This document shows, in pieces, positions 56,569 to 64,000 of a stretch of 64,000 nucleotides of DNA. Every line of letters starts with the position of its first letter. The stretch's first letter is position 1. A program made the position numbers and the translations under genes. The stretch covers positions 131,358-195,357 of the forward strand of contig PCBI01000002.1 of the NCBI GenBank assembly GCA_002730875.1. Direction: 5' to 3'. Source of the stretch: Spirochaetaceae bacterium (GTDB lineage Bacteria > Spirochaetota > Leptospiria > Leptospirales > Leptonemataceae). The notes under the pieces are model-generated. The model saw only the letters and a list, made by a program, of their open reading frames with translations. It was not told the DNA's origin and made no database searches.

Positions 56569-57420
56569 ATGATCCGGTTATCTCGCATTTTGATGCTCGG
56601 ACTTCTCTCCGCAGCCATGGTTCTTGCGGGCTGCTCGCCGTATGCGATTCAGCCCCGCACCGAGTTCGAAATAAGCAAAGACGTATTGTATTCCAGCGGT
56701 AGCGGCTACAAATTGCTGGCAGATATCTACACGCCGGCATCAGATTCCAGGAAAAGACCGGCCATACTCATTCTACACGGAGGTAGCTGGCAAAGAGGAA
56801 ACAAAGAGCGGATGAGCGATGTGGCCCAGAATCTGGCCGGCCAGGGCTTCGTGGTGATGAATGCCAATTATCGTCTGGCGCCGGACCATCCTTACCCGGC
56901 TCAAATTGAGGATGTTCGCAAGGCCGTTTCCTTTTTGCGAAAGAATGCGAATCGCCTGCATCTGGACGCAGAGAAGATCGGAGTGCTCGGATACTCCGCC
57001 GGAGGTCACATTGCGCTTCTGCTGGCTCTCCTGCCGGGTCATGAAGATTCGCGTGTGCAGGCCGTGGTAACAGCCGGAGCGCCCACCGACCTCACGGCGT
57101 ACGGGGACATCGTCACAATGCATCGTCTTCTCCAGGCGGAATACAGCAAAGAACCAAAGAAATATGAACAGGCTTCTCCTTATTTTGTGGCTAACGGACA
57201 GTCGCCTCCGGCTCTTTTGATTCATGGCACCTATGACTGGATTGTTCCGGTAAGCCATGCACGAAAGATGTTTCGAGCGCTACGCGAAAAAGGAGCGCCT
57301 GTTGAGTTAGAGGAACTACCCGATGGGCACATGGCCACCACCCTGGGCGTGCACGAAGAAAGCCTTCGGCTCACCGTGGACTTTTTTCGACGCAACCTGG
57401 AATCGCCCACTTTCCAGTAG
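56569..57420 (+). CDS. lipoprotein alpha/beta-hydrolase (esterase/lipase type)
   Basis: A 283-residue envelope hydrolase. The start at 56569 gives a lipoprotein signal (ILMLGLLSAAMVLAGC, lipobox VLAGC); an earlier frame from 56353 would put 72 unrelated residues in front. Hydrolase landmarks: oxyanion HGGSW, MNANYRLAPDHPYPAQ, nucleophile GYSAGGH, acid GTYDWIVP and base DGHMA. This is the hormone-sensitive-lipase/BD-FAE type pattern, acting on short acyl or aryl esters. It is followed 14 bases later by an unknown gene. Confidence 0.87.
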   Translation: MIRLSRILMLGLLSAAMVLAGCSPYAIQPRTEFEISKDVLYSSGSGYKLLADIYTPASDSRKRPAILILHGGSWQRGNKERMSDVAQNLAGQGFVVMNANYRLAPDHPYPAQIEDVRKAVSFLRKNANRLHLDAEKIGVLGYSAGGHIALLLALLPGHEDSRVQAVVTAGAPTDLTAYGDIVTMHRLLQAEYSKEPKKYEQASPYFVANGQSPPALLIHGTYDWIVPVSHARKMFRALREKGAPVELEELPDGHMATTLGVHEESLRLTVDFFRRNLESPTFQ

Positions 57421-57434
57421 CTGTATTGACGTCC

Positions 57435-58154
57435 ATGGAAGTTTGCTCAGTCTGGCTTATGCAGTGGATCGAAGAGCTGGAAAATCGGGACTGGATCATT
57501 GAGCATAGCGAAGAGCTTCTGGCCTTCTACGGCGAAGAACCTTTCTGGGCCGATGATCCGGTACCTATTAAGGGCGATTACCGGTCGCTGCAAAGCGCCG
57601 ATCCGGAAGCGGCCGCACAGGCCGTGGTGGAAGGTTGGCTGGAAGAACTGGGATTACCCTATCAGGGAGCCACCGTGGCTTCAATGGAAGAACCCGGGAT
57701 CTATTTCGATATCGAAAAGGACATCTTGCATCTGGATCTAAATGAACAAGATCTAAAGAGCGAGTACATGCCGGCTGTGATTGCTCTGGCCGTGGCCGCC
57801 CTCTTTATTTCCATGAAGCGGCCCGAAGAAGGCCAGGGCTGGAGCCAGGAAGAGGAGATGCCCATCCATACCCTGGTTGCGATTCTACTCGGCTTTGGGC
57901 CTTATATCTGTGAGGCTGAACTGCGACGGAAGCAGCAGCCGGAAGATACCGAGCAGTCGGAAGATAGCACTACACTGGCGTTTGATAGCGGGCTCAGCCT
58001 GGAAGAGTGTTGTTTTGCCCAGGCCTACGTTAGCTTCATATTTGAGCAGGATTTCACCTCCTATCAGAATCGCTTCTCTCCGGAATCCAGAGAGCTTGTG
58101 GCTCAGGCTTTGTCCTATATGATGCAAATGGAACAGAGCCAACAGGAACAATAG
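57435..58154 (+). CDS. acidic cytoplasmic protein of unknown function
   Basis: About 239 residues, strongly acidic (many Glu, Asp and Gln), helical, without signal peptide. It has one hydrophobic stretch (AVIALAVAALFISM) that may be buried rather than spanning. The frame opens with TTG at 57426; ATGs at 57435 and 57459 are both possible starts. It follows the esterase gene at a short distance and probably shares its mRNA. No family recognised. Confidence 0.6.
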   Translation: MEVCSVWLMQWIEELENRDWIIEHSEELLAFYGEEPFWADDPVPIKGDYRSLQSADPEAAAQAVVEGWLEELGLPYQGATVASMEEPGIYFDIEKDILHLDLNEQDLKSEYMPAVIALAVAALFISMKRPEEGQGWSQEEEMPIHTLVAILLGFGPYICEAELRRKQQPEDTEQSEDSTTLAFDSGLSLEECCFAQAYVSFIFEQDFTSYQNRFSPESRELVAQALSYMMQMEQSQQEQ

Positions 58155-58292
58155 ACCGTTTTTCCGTGTAAGACCATGGTCATAGCGGTGAAAAGTGTGA
58201 AGTTAGATTTGCCCGTCGGCGTTCGGTCGGTACGGAGCTCCGGTGGGCTATAAATGGCTGGACGTTGCCCGGGGCCATAGTTAAGTGCAGGA

Positions 58293-59036
58293 ATGTCCAT
58301 AAGTAGTCCGGTTCAAATTCGTTCCCTGCAAAAGGTGGGACTTATTGTGGCAAGCACCATCCGCGCCATGCGGAAAGCGGCCCGTCCCGGGATGACGACT
58401 GCCGAATTGGATGAAATTGGGTTGGCTTATTTCAGTCAACAGGGAGCCAGATCGGCTCCTCAGCTCACCTACGGATTCCCGGGCAGTACCTGCATCAGCG
58501 TAAACGAGGAGATTGCCCATGGCGTACCGGGTTCTCGAGTGCTCCAGGAAGGGGATCTAATCAACGTTGATGTATCTCTGGAGTATGACGGATACTTTGC
58601 CGATTCGGGTGCTTCTTTCTGTCTTGGTCAATCCACCGCCGAGAAGCAGAGGTTGTGCGAAACATCGCTTAACATACTGGAAAAGACCGTAGCTTCGGTG
58701 CGTAGCGGAATGCACATTCGAAGCATTGGCAAGAAAATTCAGACCATGGCCACCGAAGCCGGCTACAATGTAATTCTGAACCTGGCCGGGCATGGTACCG
58801 GTAGCGCCCTGCACGAAGAACCCTATGATATTTTGAATTACGAGGATCCCCGGGACAATAGAACACTGGAAGCGGGCTCCGTAATCGCCATTGAAACCTT
58901 TATCTCCACTGGCGCCCAGTTTGCGCTGGAAAGCGATGACGGCTGGACTCTGACCACCCATGATGGAAGTTACGTGGCTCAGTTCGAACACACTTTAATC
59001 GTGCGCAATCAGGAGCCGCTCATACTCACTGCTTGA
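58293..59036 (+). CDS. map: type I methionine aminopeptidase
   Basis: Removes the N-terminal Met from nascent proteins. 247 aa. The five metal ligands of the family are visible: Asp in INVDVSLEYDG, Asp in YFADSGASF, His in GHGTGSALHEEP, Glu in IAIETFIS and Glu in QFEHTLIV. The usual DTARTF segment is changed to DSGASF, but ligands are kept. GCAGGA directly before ATG serves as the ribosome binding site. Stand-alone gene. Confidence 0.95.
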   Translation: MSISSPVQIRSLQKVGLIVASTIRAMRKAARPGMTTAELDEIGLAYFSQQGARSAPQLTYGFPGSTCISVNEEIAHGVPGSRVLQEGDLINVDVSLEYDGYFADSGASFCLGQSTAEKQRLCETSLNILEKTVASVRSGMHIRSIGKKIQTMATEAGYNVILNLAGHGTGSALHEEPYDILNYEDPRDNRTLEAGSVIAIETFISTGAQFALESDDGWTLTTHDGSYVAQFEHTLIVRNQEPLILTA

Positions 59037-59148
59037 GTCCGGTACTTTGACCGTAGCAGTATGACTCTCACTGCCTGAAACTGGCATTTTGATCGCAGAA
59101 GCTTGAAGCCGAACGGACGGTCGCTGTTTCATTTCCAGCGCTACCCCT

Positions 59149-59967
59149 TTAGCGGTGCGGAGGCTTGTTCACTGGTTGCAGCAATCCAAGTATCCGGAGC
59201 AGAGCGAAAGTGAACCGGGGAAACTTCAGATAAAACTTAACAGAAAACCAGAGCAGGAACGGAAATATCTTCTCTCTTTTGTTCTTCTTGATTGCCTTCA
59301 CTGCCTGTTGCCCTACTTCTTCTGGCTTCAGTACCGGAAACATCTGGGCCAGCCTGGGATACCAGCCCATATCCGCATCGTTTCGCTCGAAATAGCCTGT
59401 ATCTACCTGTGCCGGGCAGAGCAACGTGATTCCGATGCCGCGTCTGGAGTACTCTTCATGCAAACTGTAAGAAAGACCGGTTACAGCAAACCTTCCGGCC
59501 GTGTAAGGTACCATGTAAGGAAACGGAAAATAGCCGGCCGGACTGGTGAGGTTTAGAATATGTCCTTCGCCCTTTTGCAACATTCCGGGAATCACATGAT
59601 GACTGGCAACCACTGCTGCGCCAAAAGGCAGAGCGATGGGGGCTTCGCTTTCATTGGCGCTCATCTTTTCCAGAGGTTTGAATGTTCCCACTCCGGCGTT
59701 GTTTACCAGAATATCAATCGAGCCCAGGTCCTGGTTGGCCTGATCCAGTGCTCTTCGTAGCGCCGGGTAATCGGTGGCATCGCAAGGATAAACTCCGGCT
59801 CGACCGCCCAGGGCTTCAATTTCGGCGCAAACAGCCAGAAGCTTCTCTTTGCTCCGCGCTAGCAAACCAACCGAGGCCCCCTCCCGGGCCAGAGCCAGAG
59901 CGATGGCACGCCCAATACCCTGCGAAGCTCCGGTAACTACAGCAACTCTTCCTTTGATGGCCTTCAT
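59149..59967 (-). CDS. short-chain dehydrogenase/reductase-like protein with Arg replacing the catalytic Lys
   Basis: A 272-residue SDR-fold protein. The cofactor motif VTGASQGIGRA and the NNAGVG motif are standard and the catalytic Ser is in LNLTSPAG. The YxxxK site, however, reads Y155-T-A-G-R159: Lys is replaced by Arg (codon AGG at 59493-59491), which in studied SDR enzymes greatly lowers activity. The C-terminus (KIFPFLLWFSVKFYLKF, then FTFALLRILGLL) is hydrophobic and suggests membrane association, as in lipid-acting SDRs. May be a weak enzyme, a pseudoenzyme or have a compensating residue. Confidence 0.85.
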   Translation of the reverse strand: MKAIKGRVAVVTGASQGIGRAIALALAREGASVGLLARSKEKLLAVCAEIEALGGRAGVYPCDATDYPALRRALDQANQDLGSIDILVNNAGVGTFKPLEKMSANESEAPIALPFGAAVVASHHVIPGMLQKGEGHILNLTSPAGYFPFPYMVPYTAGRFAVTGLSYSLHEEYSRRGIGITLLCPAQVDTGYFERNDADMGWYPRLAQMFPVLKPEEVGQQAVKAIKKNKREKIFPFLLWFSVKFYLKFPRFTFALLRILGLLQPVNKPPHR

Positions 59968-60168
59968 ACTCTAACCCCCGGAGAACCAGTTTTTGCGAAA
60001 CCCGGGGCAGTCTGCACCTGGGTAGAGGGTCTGGCAAGAAAAAGAAGAAATATCCCATGGATGCGAGAATATCGTGGAGCCCGGGGGTAGACTCCCTGGC
60101 CTCCCTTCGAGTGATCTCATCTGTTCTCGTCATCGAGTCTTTCGGGAATTGCCCCGGCTTTCGTGATC

Positions 60169-60957
60169 CTAACCAGGGGATCCTAACCGGGCGCCCTGTT
60201 TCGTTCCACGGGCCGGCGCAGCGCCTCCCAGTCCTCCCATCCTTCGCTCCCGATTCTGGAAGCTGTTTAACACGCGCTGTAGAAGTCCCTCTTCAAAATC
60301 CGGCCAGGGTTGCTCCAAAAAGAAAAGCTCTGCGTAGGCCATCTGATAGAGCAGAAAGTTGGATATGCGATGATCTCCTCCGGTGCGAACCATTAAGTCT
60401 ACATCAGGAAGACCAGAGTACAGAAGCTCCCGCATTTCGGTTTCGTCGGGCAGGGAATAGTCCCCGGTTTCGTGGCTTCGAGCGGCCCACAGTGCGCAGG
60501 CCCGGCGCATTTCCATCTGTCCGCCATAGTTCATGCAAAGATTCACCGTGATCCCGGTGGCCGTGGCTGTTTCGCGAATGCAGGTTTCGGCTATCTCTCG
60601 GCTACGGGCCGGCAACGCTTCCCAGTCGCCCGACACAAGGATTCTAATGTTCCTTTTTTTTAGGTCCTGCATCCTTCTTCTAAAGAATAGATCCATTAGT
60701 AGAAAGATGGTGCGAATCTCCCGTGCCGGTCTTTTCCAGTTCTCGGTGGAAAAAGCATAGAACGACACGTAGGGAATATTTCTTTCGCTGCATGCCAGTA
60801 CGATTCTTTCCAGGGCTTTCAGTCCTGCCTTGTGTCCCTGACTGCGGTTCATTCCCCGACTTTCGGCCCATCGACCGTTTCCGTCCATTATGAATGCCAG
60901 ATGACGCGGTCCCGGATTGTTACTCTGGCCTTTGGATACGAGGTTCCTGGTTTTCAT
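60169..60957 (-). CDS. uppS: undecaprenyl diphosphate synthase (cis-prenyltransferase)
   Basis: Builds the C55 lipid carrier for cell-wall and surface polysaccharide synthesis from FPP and IPP. 262 aa. The catalytic Asp is in FIMDGNGRWAE, followed by GHKAGLKAL, FSTENWKRP and the C-terminal RTGGDHRISNFLL and FLEQPWPDF. The usual RTSGExRxSNF is altered to RTGGDHRISNF. Its ATG overlaps the stop of the upstream di-iron gene (ATGA), with CAGGAG as ribosome binding site. The last 20 residues are a Gly/Arg-rich extension. Confidence 0.93.
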   Translation of the reverse strand: MKTRNLVSKGQSNNPGPRHLAFIMDGNGRWAESRGMNRSQGHKAGLKALERIVLACSERNIPYVSFYAFSTENWKRPAREIRTIFLLMDLFFRRRMQDLKKRNIRILVSGDWEALPARSREIAETCIRETATATGITVNLCMNYGGQMEMRRACALWAARSHETGDYSLPDETEMRELLYSGLPDVDLMVRTGGDHRISNFLLYQMAYAELFFLEQPWPDFEEGLLQRVLNSFQNRERRMGGLGGAAPARGTKQGARLGSPG

Positions 60958-61754
60958 AGACACTCCTGCAGACGTACTCCGTTGCGAATCCACTGAGCCC
61001 CGGTCCTTATTCGGTTGCGAAATCGTTTCGCCACATCCAATGTGGTGAGGCCGCATAGCCGAAAGGTTCTTCTATGTTCTACCATTACGGTGATGCTTGC
61101 GCAAACCGCTATGAAGCGATACAGCGAAAGATAGAGCTTTCGCTTAAGCCAGGATCTCCCGAGTAGATGAAAGAACTGACAGTGAAATCCTAGATGGGCC
61201 AGTTCATCCTTCTGAATTCTGTTTAGCCCCTTGCCCGCCGGGCAGGATTTTAGATATCGGCCCAGTATATCATAGCATTCGCATCCGATGATCTCTGCTG
61301 CCAGAAGAACCATTAATTTGAATCTGACTCCCAGAAGACCTCTGAATCCGTAGAACAGCCGGAAGCTTCCGCTGGAATTCGTTAGCTGTCCTCCCATGGA
61401 ACGAATCATTTGAAACAGAAGACCTGCATGCCTGCCTTCTTCGGCCACAAAGAGTCGCAGAGCATTTCGGTAGCTCTGATCTACGGGAAAATAAGTGACG
61501 CTTTCTATTTCTTTTAGAATTCTACCTTCGCCGGTTTCTCCTCTTTGAAAAATGGCCAGGGAGCGAAGTAATTCCTGTCGCTGTTTTCTATCCAACACCG
61601 GCGCAGAGTTAAACCGGTACTCGGCCCAATCGTTACGTTCTGCATTCCTTTCGAAATGTCCCAGAAATCCGTCCCAGGGGGATTCGGGCTTCAGGTCCAG
61701 GTAGAATGGACGGGTCTTTATGATCCGCCTTGCTGTGGCTGGTTTAATTCGCAT
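60954..61754 (-). CDS. ferritin-like di-iron protein coupled to uppS
   Basis: A 266-residue protein with the metal-ligand pattern of ferritin-like di-iron enzymes: FVAEEGRHAGLLF (EExxH), EIIGCECYD (Glu in the next helix) and KDELAHLGFHCQFF (DExxH). The EExRH and DExxH pair resembles acyl-ACP desaturases and AurF-type oxygenases. The start at 61754 is marked by GGAGG with a six-base gap; the frame extends six codons farther. It is translationally coupled to uppS, so it may act on lipid or envelope metabolism; the reaction is unknown. Confidence 0.72.
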   Translation of the reverse strand: MRIKPATARRIIKTRPFYLDLKPESPWDGFLGHFERNAERNDWAEYRFNSAPVLDRKQRQELLRSLAIFQRGETGEGRILKEIESVTYFPVDQSYRNALRLFVAEEGRHAGLLFQMIRSMGGQLTNSSGSFRLFYGFRGLLGVRFKLMVLLAAEIIGCECYDILGRYLKSCPAGKGLNRIQKDELAHLGFHCQFFHLLGRSWLKRKLYLSLYRFIAVCASITVMVEHRRTFRLCGLTTLDVAKRFRNRIRTGAQWIRNGVRLQECL

Positions 61755-62079
61755 TGTATGCCTCCGCTGCAATTTGGCTATTTATACACTAAACCAGCCC
61801 CGGAAAAAACCCTCCGGGTGCTTCGATCCAGGCACTCAGGTGCTTTACTTTTCCTGGTCTGCATGGGAGAATTGCGGAAAGCAGGAATCAGAGCCGGGAA
61901 ACGACAGGCAGTACGATGCCCCGGGGAGAAGTGGAAGGCCGGATGCTCTACGAAGCAGCGGAAGGTCGGATGCTCCACGGTGCACCGGAGCATCCTGGAG
62001 CTGTGGAGGACCGGGGCAATACTCGAGAAATCCGAGTTTGGCAATGTCCGTATCCATCCATTCTGTTAATGAATGAAAT
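61755..62079. other. intergenic stretch with tandem repeat and long hairpin
   Basis: About 325 bases between the divergent di-iron and response-regulator genes. It holds a 27-bp imperfect tandem repeat (61933-61959 and 61960-61986, 22 of 27 identical) and a perfect 9-bp inverted repeat GGATGCTCC / GGAGCATCC (61968-61976, 61987-61995) whose loop contains the palindrome GGTGCACC. No gene is supported. Confidence 0.6.
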
Positions 62080-62772
62080 ATGAAGCTTGGAATCATAGAG
62101 GACAATAAGCGACTTCGAGAGGGGCTGGCCAGGGGACTGGCCAATGAAGGCTTTCAGATATTGTTTCAATGCGGTAGCGGAGAGGAGGCCTTCCAGTATT
62201 GTCTTCAGGAGCCGCCGGCGGCGCTGCTGATGGACGTACAACTGGAAGGTCGAAACGGAATACAATGTACTGTGGATCTACGTCGCGAATGGCCCAGGTT
62301 GCCCGTTGTATTCTACTCTATCCAGGATGATGCTACCTATTTCCAGGACTTTCTGGCATCCGGGATTCTAACCCATTTCGCGTACGTGCGAAAATCCAAC
62401 TATCTGTTGCCGGAGATGATTACTCCTTTATTGAAAGATGCGGTGGCCGGAAAAAGCTTCATAGATCCTGAAATCGAAGACCGGGTAAGCGAACTGAGGT
62501 TCCGGAGTGATGGCCCCATGGATATTCTGGAACCCAACGAAAAGCAAGTGGCAGATATGCTGGCCCGGGGAATGAGCAACGAACAGATTGCCAGGCGGAT
62601 GGGCTTCAAGGACAAAAGAACCATCAGCAGAATTAACGGTCAGATCTACTCTCTGTGGGGACTGAACGATACCGCCTCCGACGAAAAAGTGGCTCGCACC
62701 CGGGTTGCCATCATCGTGCGAGAGAATCGATTCCTGGTGTGGGACCGGGACGGCCAGGTTTCCGAGGAATAG
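62080..62772 (+). CDS. NarL/LuxR-type response regulator
   Basis: A 230-residue transcriptional regulator. The receiver opens with LGIIEDNKRLREGLA, has the phospho-acceptor in ALLMDVQLEGRNG (Asp) and a Lys in the later strand (VRKSNYLL). The C-terminal HTH reads PNEKQVADMLARGMSNEQIA then RRMGFKDKRTISRING, the LuxR/GerE pattern. A leader with a tandem repeat and hairpin precedes it. The next gene starts two bases after its stop and encodes a membrane sensor, so the pair is very probably a two-component system. Confidence 0.9.
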   Translation: MKLGIIEDNKRLREGLARGLANEGFQILFQCGSGEEAFQYCLQEPPAALLMDVQLEGRNGIQCTVDLRREWPRLPVVFYSIQDDATYFQDFLASGILTHFAYVRKSNYLLPEMITPLLKDAVAGKSFIDPEIEDRVSELRFRSDGPMDILEPNEKQVADMLARGMSNEQIARRMGFKDKRTISRINGQIYSLWGLNDTASDEKVARTRVAIIVRENRFLVWDRDGQVSEE

Positions 62773-62773
62773 G

Positions 62774-64000
62774 GTGCCCGATTTGCATTCCGTTCTATTC
62801 TATGTCTGCCTGTTGTTGTCCTTCTGGAACCTTACCATCCTGATATACCAGGGGGCCGTGCTCGGCTGGAATGGAAGGCGAAGTAGCTCGCCGGCGCTGG
62901 TGGCCGGGCTATCCCTGATGCTCGCCGGCGCTTTCTTTGTTTTTCATTCCACAGCGTTGCATCTGGCCCGGTCCGGGGACTGGGAAATGGTCAAGCAGTT
63001 ACTTCCCGGTTGTCTGTTTATGGCCGCATCACTGGCCTCTCTATTTCTGCTAAATGTAATTCTGAGCGAAAGGGAAAGGCAGACCAGATCTCCGGTATTT
63101 TCTGGCATTCCGCTGTTTCCGGATCGTTCGGGTTTATATCTTTCCGTTCTTGCCCTGACTTTGTTTACCGCCAATGAAGCTTCGTTTACAGATCATTCCA
63201 TTTCCAGAGCTTTTGCCACGAGATCCATAAATCCAGGTTTGATTCTACTGGGTCTGGCATGTGGGATCCCGGTGGTGTTTGCCGTTCTGGTTCTTGGAAG
63301 AAAGCGTCCCGGAGTGGATGAACAGGGAAAGAAACTCCTGGCTCGCAGTTCCTACTGGTTGTTTGCGCTTCTGGTTCTTGCAGTGATTTCCTGGTTTGTG
63401 GGATGGCAACAGGTTACCGGCGCTTTGGTTCTGGATCTTCTGGCACAGCTGAGTATATTGATAGCTTTGATTCAGGTCAGCCAGGCTTCCGTGCGATACG
63501 AAGTATTTAGCGGTCATATGCCTCGCCTGGGGATGCTGCTCTACTTTCGCAAGACTTTGATCGGCCTGTTTGTCGTTTCTGTGTTGAATGCAACTCTGTA
63601 CATGATTTATTCAGATGTCTTGTGGCCCATGGTTACACTGTCTTTGATCAGTCTGCAGGCAGGCTATGTAGAATACCGTCTGATGAAGGATAGAGAAAGG
63701 TTGCTAATGCGAATGCAACCCTTTGCCCGGATGGATGTACAGGAACCACTGTTCCGAGATCTGGACCGGGTGGATCCTCTGTTGTTTCAGCTGCGCGAAG
63801 AGCTGGGTTTACAGGGAATTCGCATCCAGGCTACCGGTACCTACGGCTCCATTCTGGGAGATCGGGGGATGCGAAGTTCCGGAGATATTCCACCGAATGC
63901 AGAACCATCCGCAAGGATTCAGCTCAAGGGCCCCAGAGGAGTCCTGGGGGAGTTACAACTCTACGGTCAAAAAATCACAAAGGAAGAGCAGGAATTCGCC
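62774..64000 (+). CDS. membrane sensor protein, probable histidine kinase partner (3' end outside window)
   Basis: Open frame from a GTG at 62774 (with GAGGA eight bases upstream) to the end of the window, 409 codons. It contains about eight hydrophobic segments (e.g. VLFYVCLLLSFWNLTILIY; LLVLAVISWFVGW) and then, from about residue 310, a soluble GAF-like region (LLFQLREELGLQGIRIQAT; KGPRGVLGELQLYGQK). The missing C-terminus should hold the kinase domains if this is the partner of the response regulator that ends two bases upstream. It has no motif proving kinase activity in the visible part. Confidence 0.75.
   Translation, partial: MPDLHSVLFYVCLLLSFWNLTILIYQGAVLGWNGRRSSSPALVAGLSLMLAGAFFVFHSTALHLARSGDWEMVKQLLPGCLFMAASLASLFLLNVILSERERQTRSPVFSGIPLFPDRSGLYLSVLALTLFTANEASFTDHSISRAFATRSINPGLILLGLACGIPVVFAVLVLGRKRPGVDEQGKKLLARSSYWLFALLVLAVISWFVGWQQVTGALVLDLLAQLSILIALIQVSQASVRYEVFSGHMPRLGMLLYFRKTLIGLFVVSVLNATLYMIYSDVLWPMVTLSLISLQAGYVEYRLMKDRERLLMRMQPFARMDVQEPLFRDLDRVDPLLFQLREELGLQGIRIQATGTYGSILGDRGMRSSGDIPPNAEPSARIQLKGPRGVLGELQLYGQKITKEEQEFA

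Noticed and set aside
1-64000. CRISPR arrays, tRNA or rRNA genes, insertion sequences, phage genes
   Set aside because: I looked for regularly spaced repeats, cloverleaf-like hairpins, transposase motifs and terminal inverted repeats and saw none that would stand up.

Overview
The window reads as chromosomal DNA from a spirochaete of the order Leptospirales, closer in feel to Leptonema or Turneriella than to pathogenic Leptospira because the DNA is clearly not AT-rich. The pointers are a remnant of a DUF1554-type exported protein ending in the CVEQ tail typical of leptospiral members, many lipoproteins with loose spirochaete-style lipoboxes, a 7TMR-DISM receptor fused to an adenylate cyclase, a SpoIIE-type phosphatase and several large hybrid histidine kinases. 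The lineage is an inference from gene content; no 16S gene, tRNA gene, phage, insertion sequence or CRISPR array was seen.

Layout. 1-7 kb: a CHASE-PAS hybrid histidine kinase (cut by the window edge) downstream of a PlsC-like acyltransferase, a divergent exported protein plus SpoIIE phosphatase, then fumC with a strong terminator. 7-12.6 kb: an orphan GIY-YIG-like protein, a small Cys-rich lipoprotein resembling the bufferin BufA2 family, a two-gene operon for making glycine betaine from glycine (GSMT and SDMT) and a convergent BCCT betaine-type transporter. 12.6-24 kb: purL, a small DUF2231-like membrane protein, a sodium:solute symporter probably started at CTG, a CDP-alcohol phosphatidyltransferase, an EEP-family hydrolase, a second hybrid kinase with a C-terminal Hpt domain, a rhomboid protease and small lipoproteins. 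24-33 kb: a TPR lipoprotein, an S41 C-terminal processing protease followed by nadB, a biotinyl-domain protein, and a mazG-murB-YkgJ operon. 33-41 kb: the receptor cyclase, a frameshifted DUF1554 gene, rimI, a TPR lipoprotein with dprA, and topA. 41-49 kb: an M23 peptidase, pcnB, speE, argH and cysK. 49-64 kb: small membrane and exported proteins, a third hybrid kinase, an acyl-CoA dehydrogenase, a lipoprotein esterase, map, an SDR protein with an altered catalytic lysine, a di-iron protein coupled to uppS, and a NarL-type response regulator followed by a membrane sensor cut by the window end.

How the genes work together. The clearest functional unit is osmoprotection: glycine is methylated three times to betaine by two coupled genes behind a good sigma-70-like promoter, and a BCCT carrier next door can import betaine. 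Cell-envelope genes are scattered through the window (murB, uppS, M23 peptidase, PlsC, phosphatidyltransferase). Signalling is heavy: three hybrid kinases, one response regulator with a membrane partner, one cyclase and one SpoIIE phosphatase.

Most unusual items: the orphan bufferin-like lipoprotein; histone-H1-like lysine-rich tails on both TopA and a cysteine-cluster protein; a perfect 34-bp palindrome between cysK and a gene of unknown function; an inverted repeat before cysK; the SDR protein with Arg in place of the catalytic Lys; and a di-iron protein gene overlapping uppS. No clearly undescribed multi-gene system was recognised.
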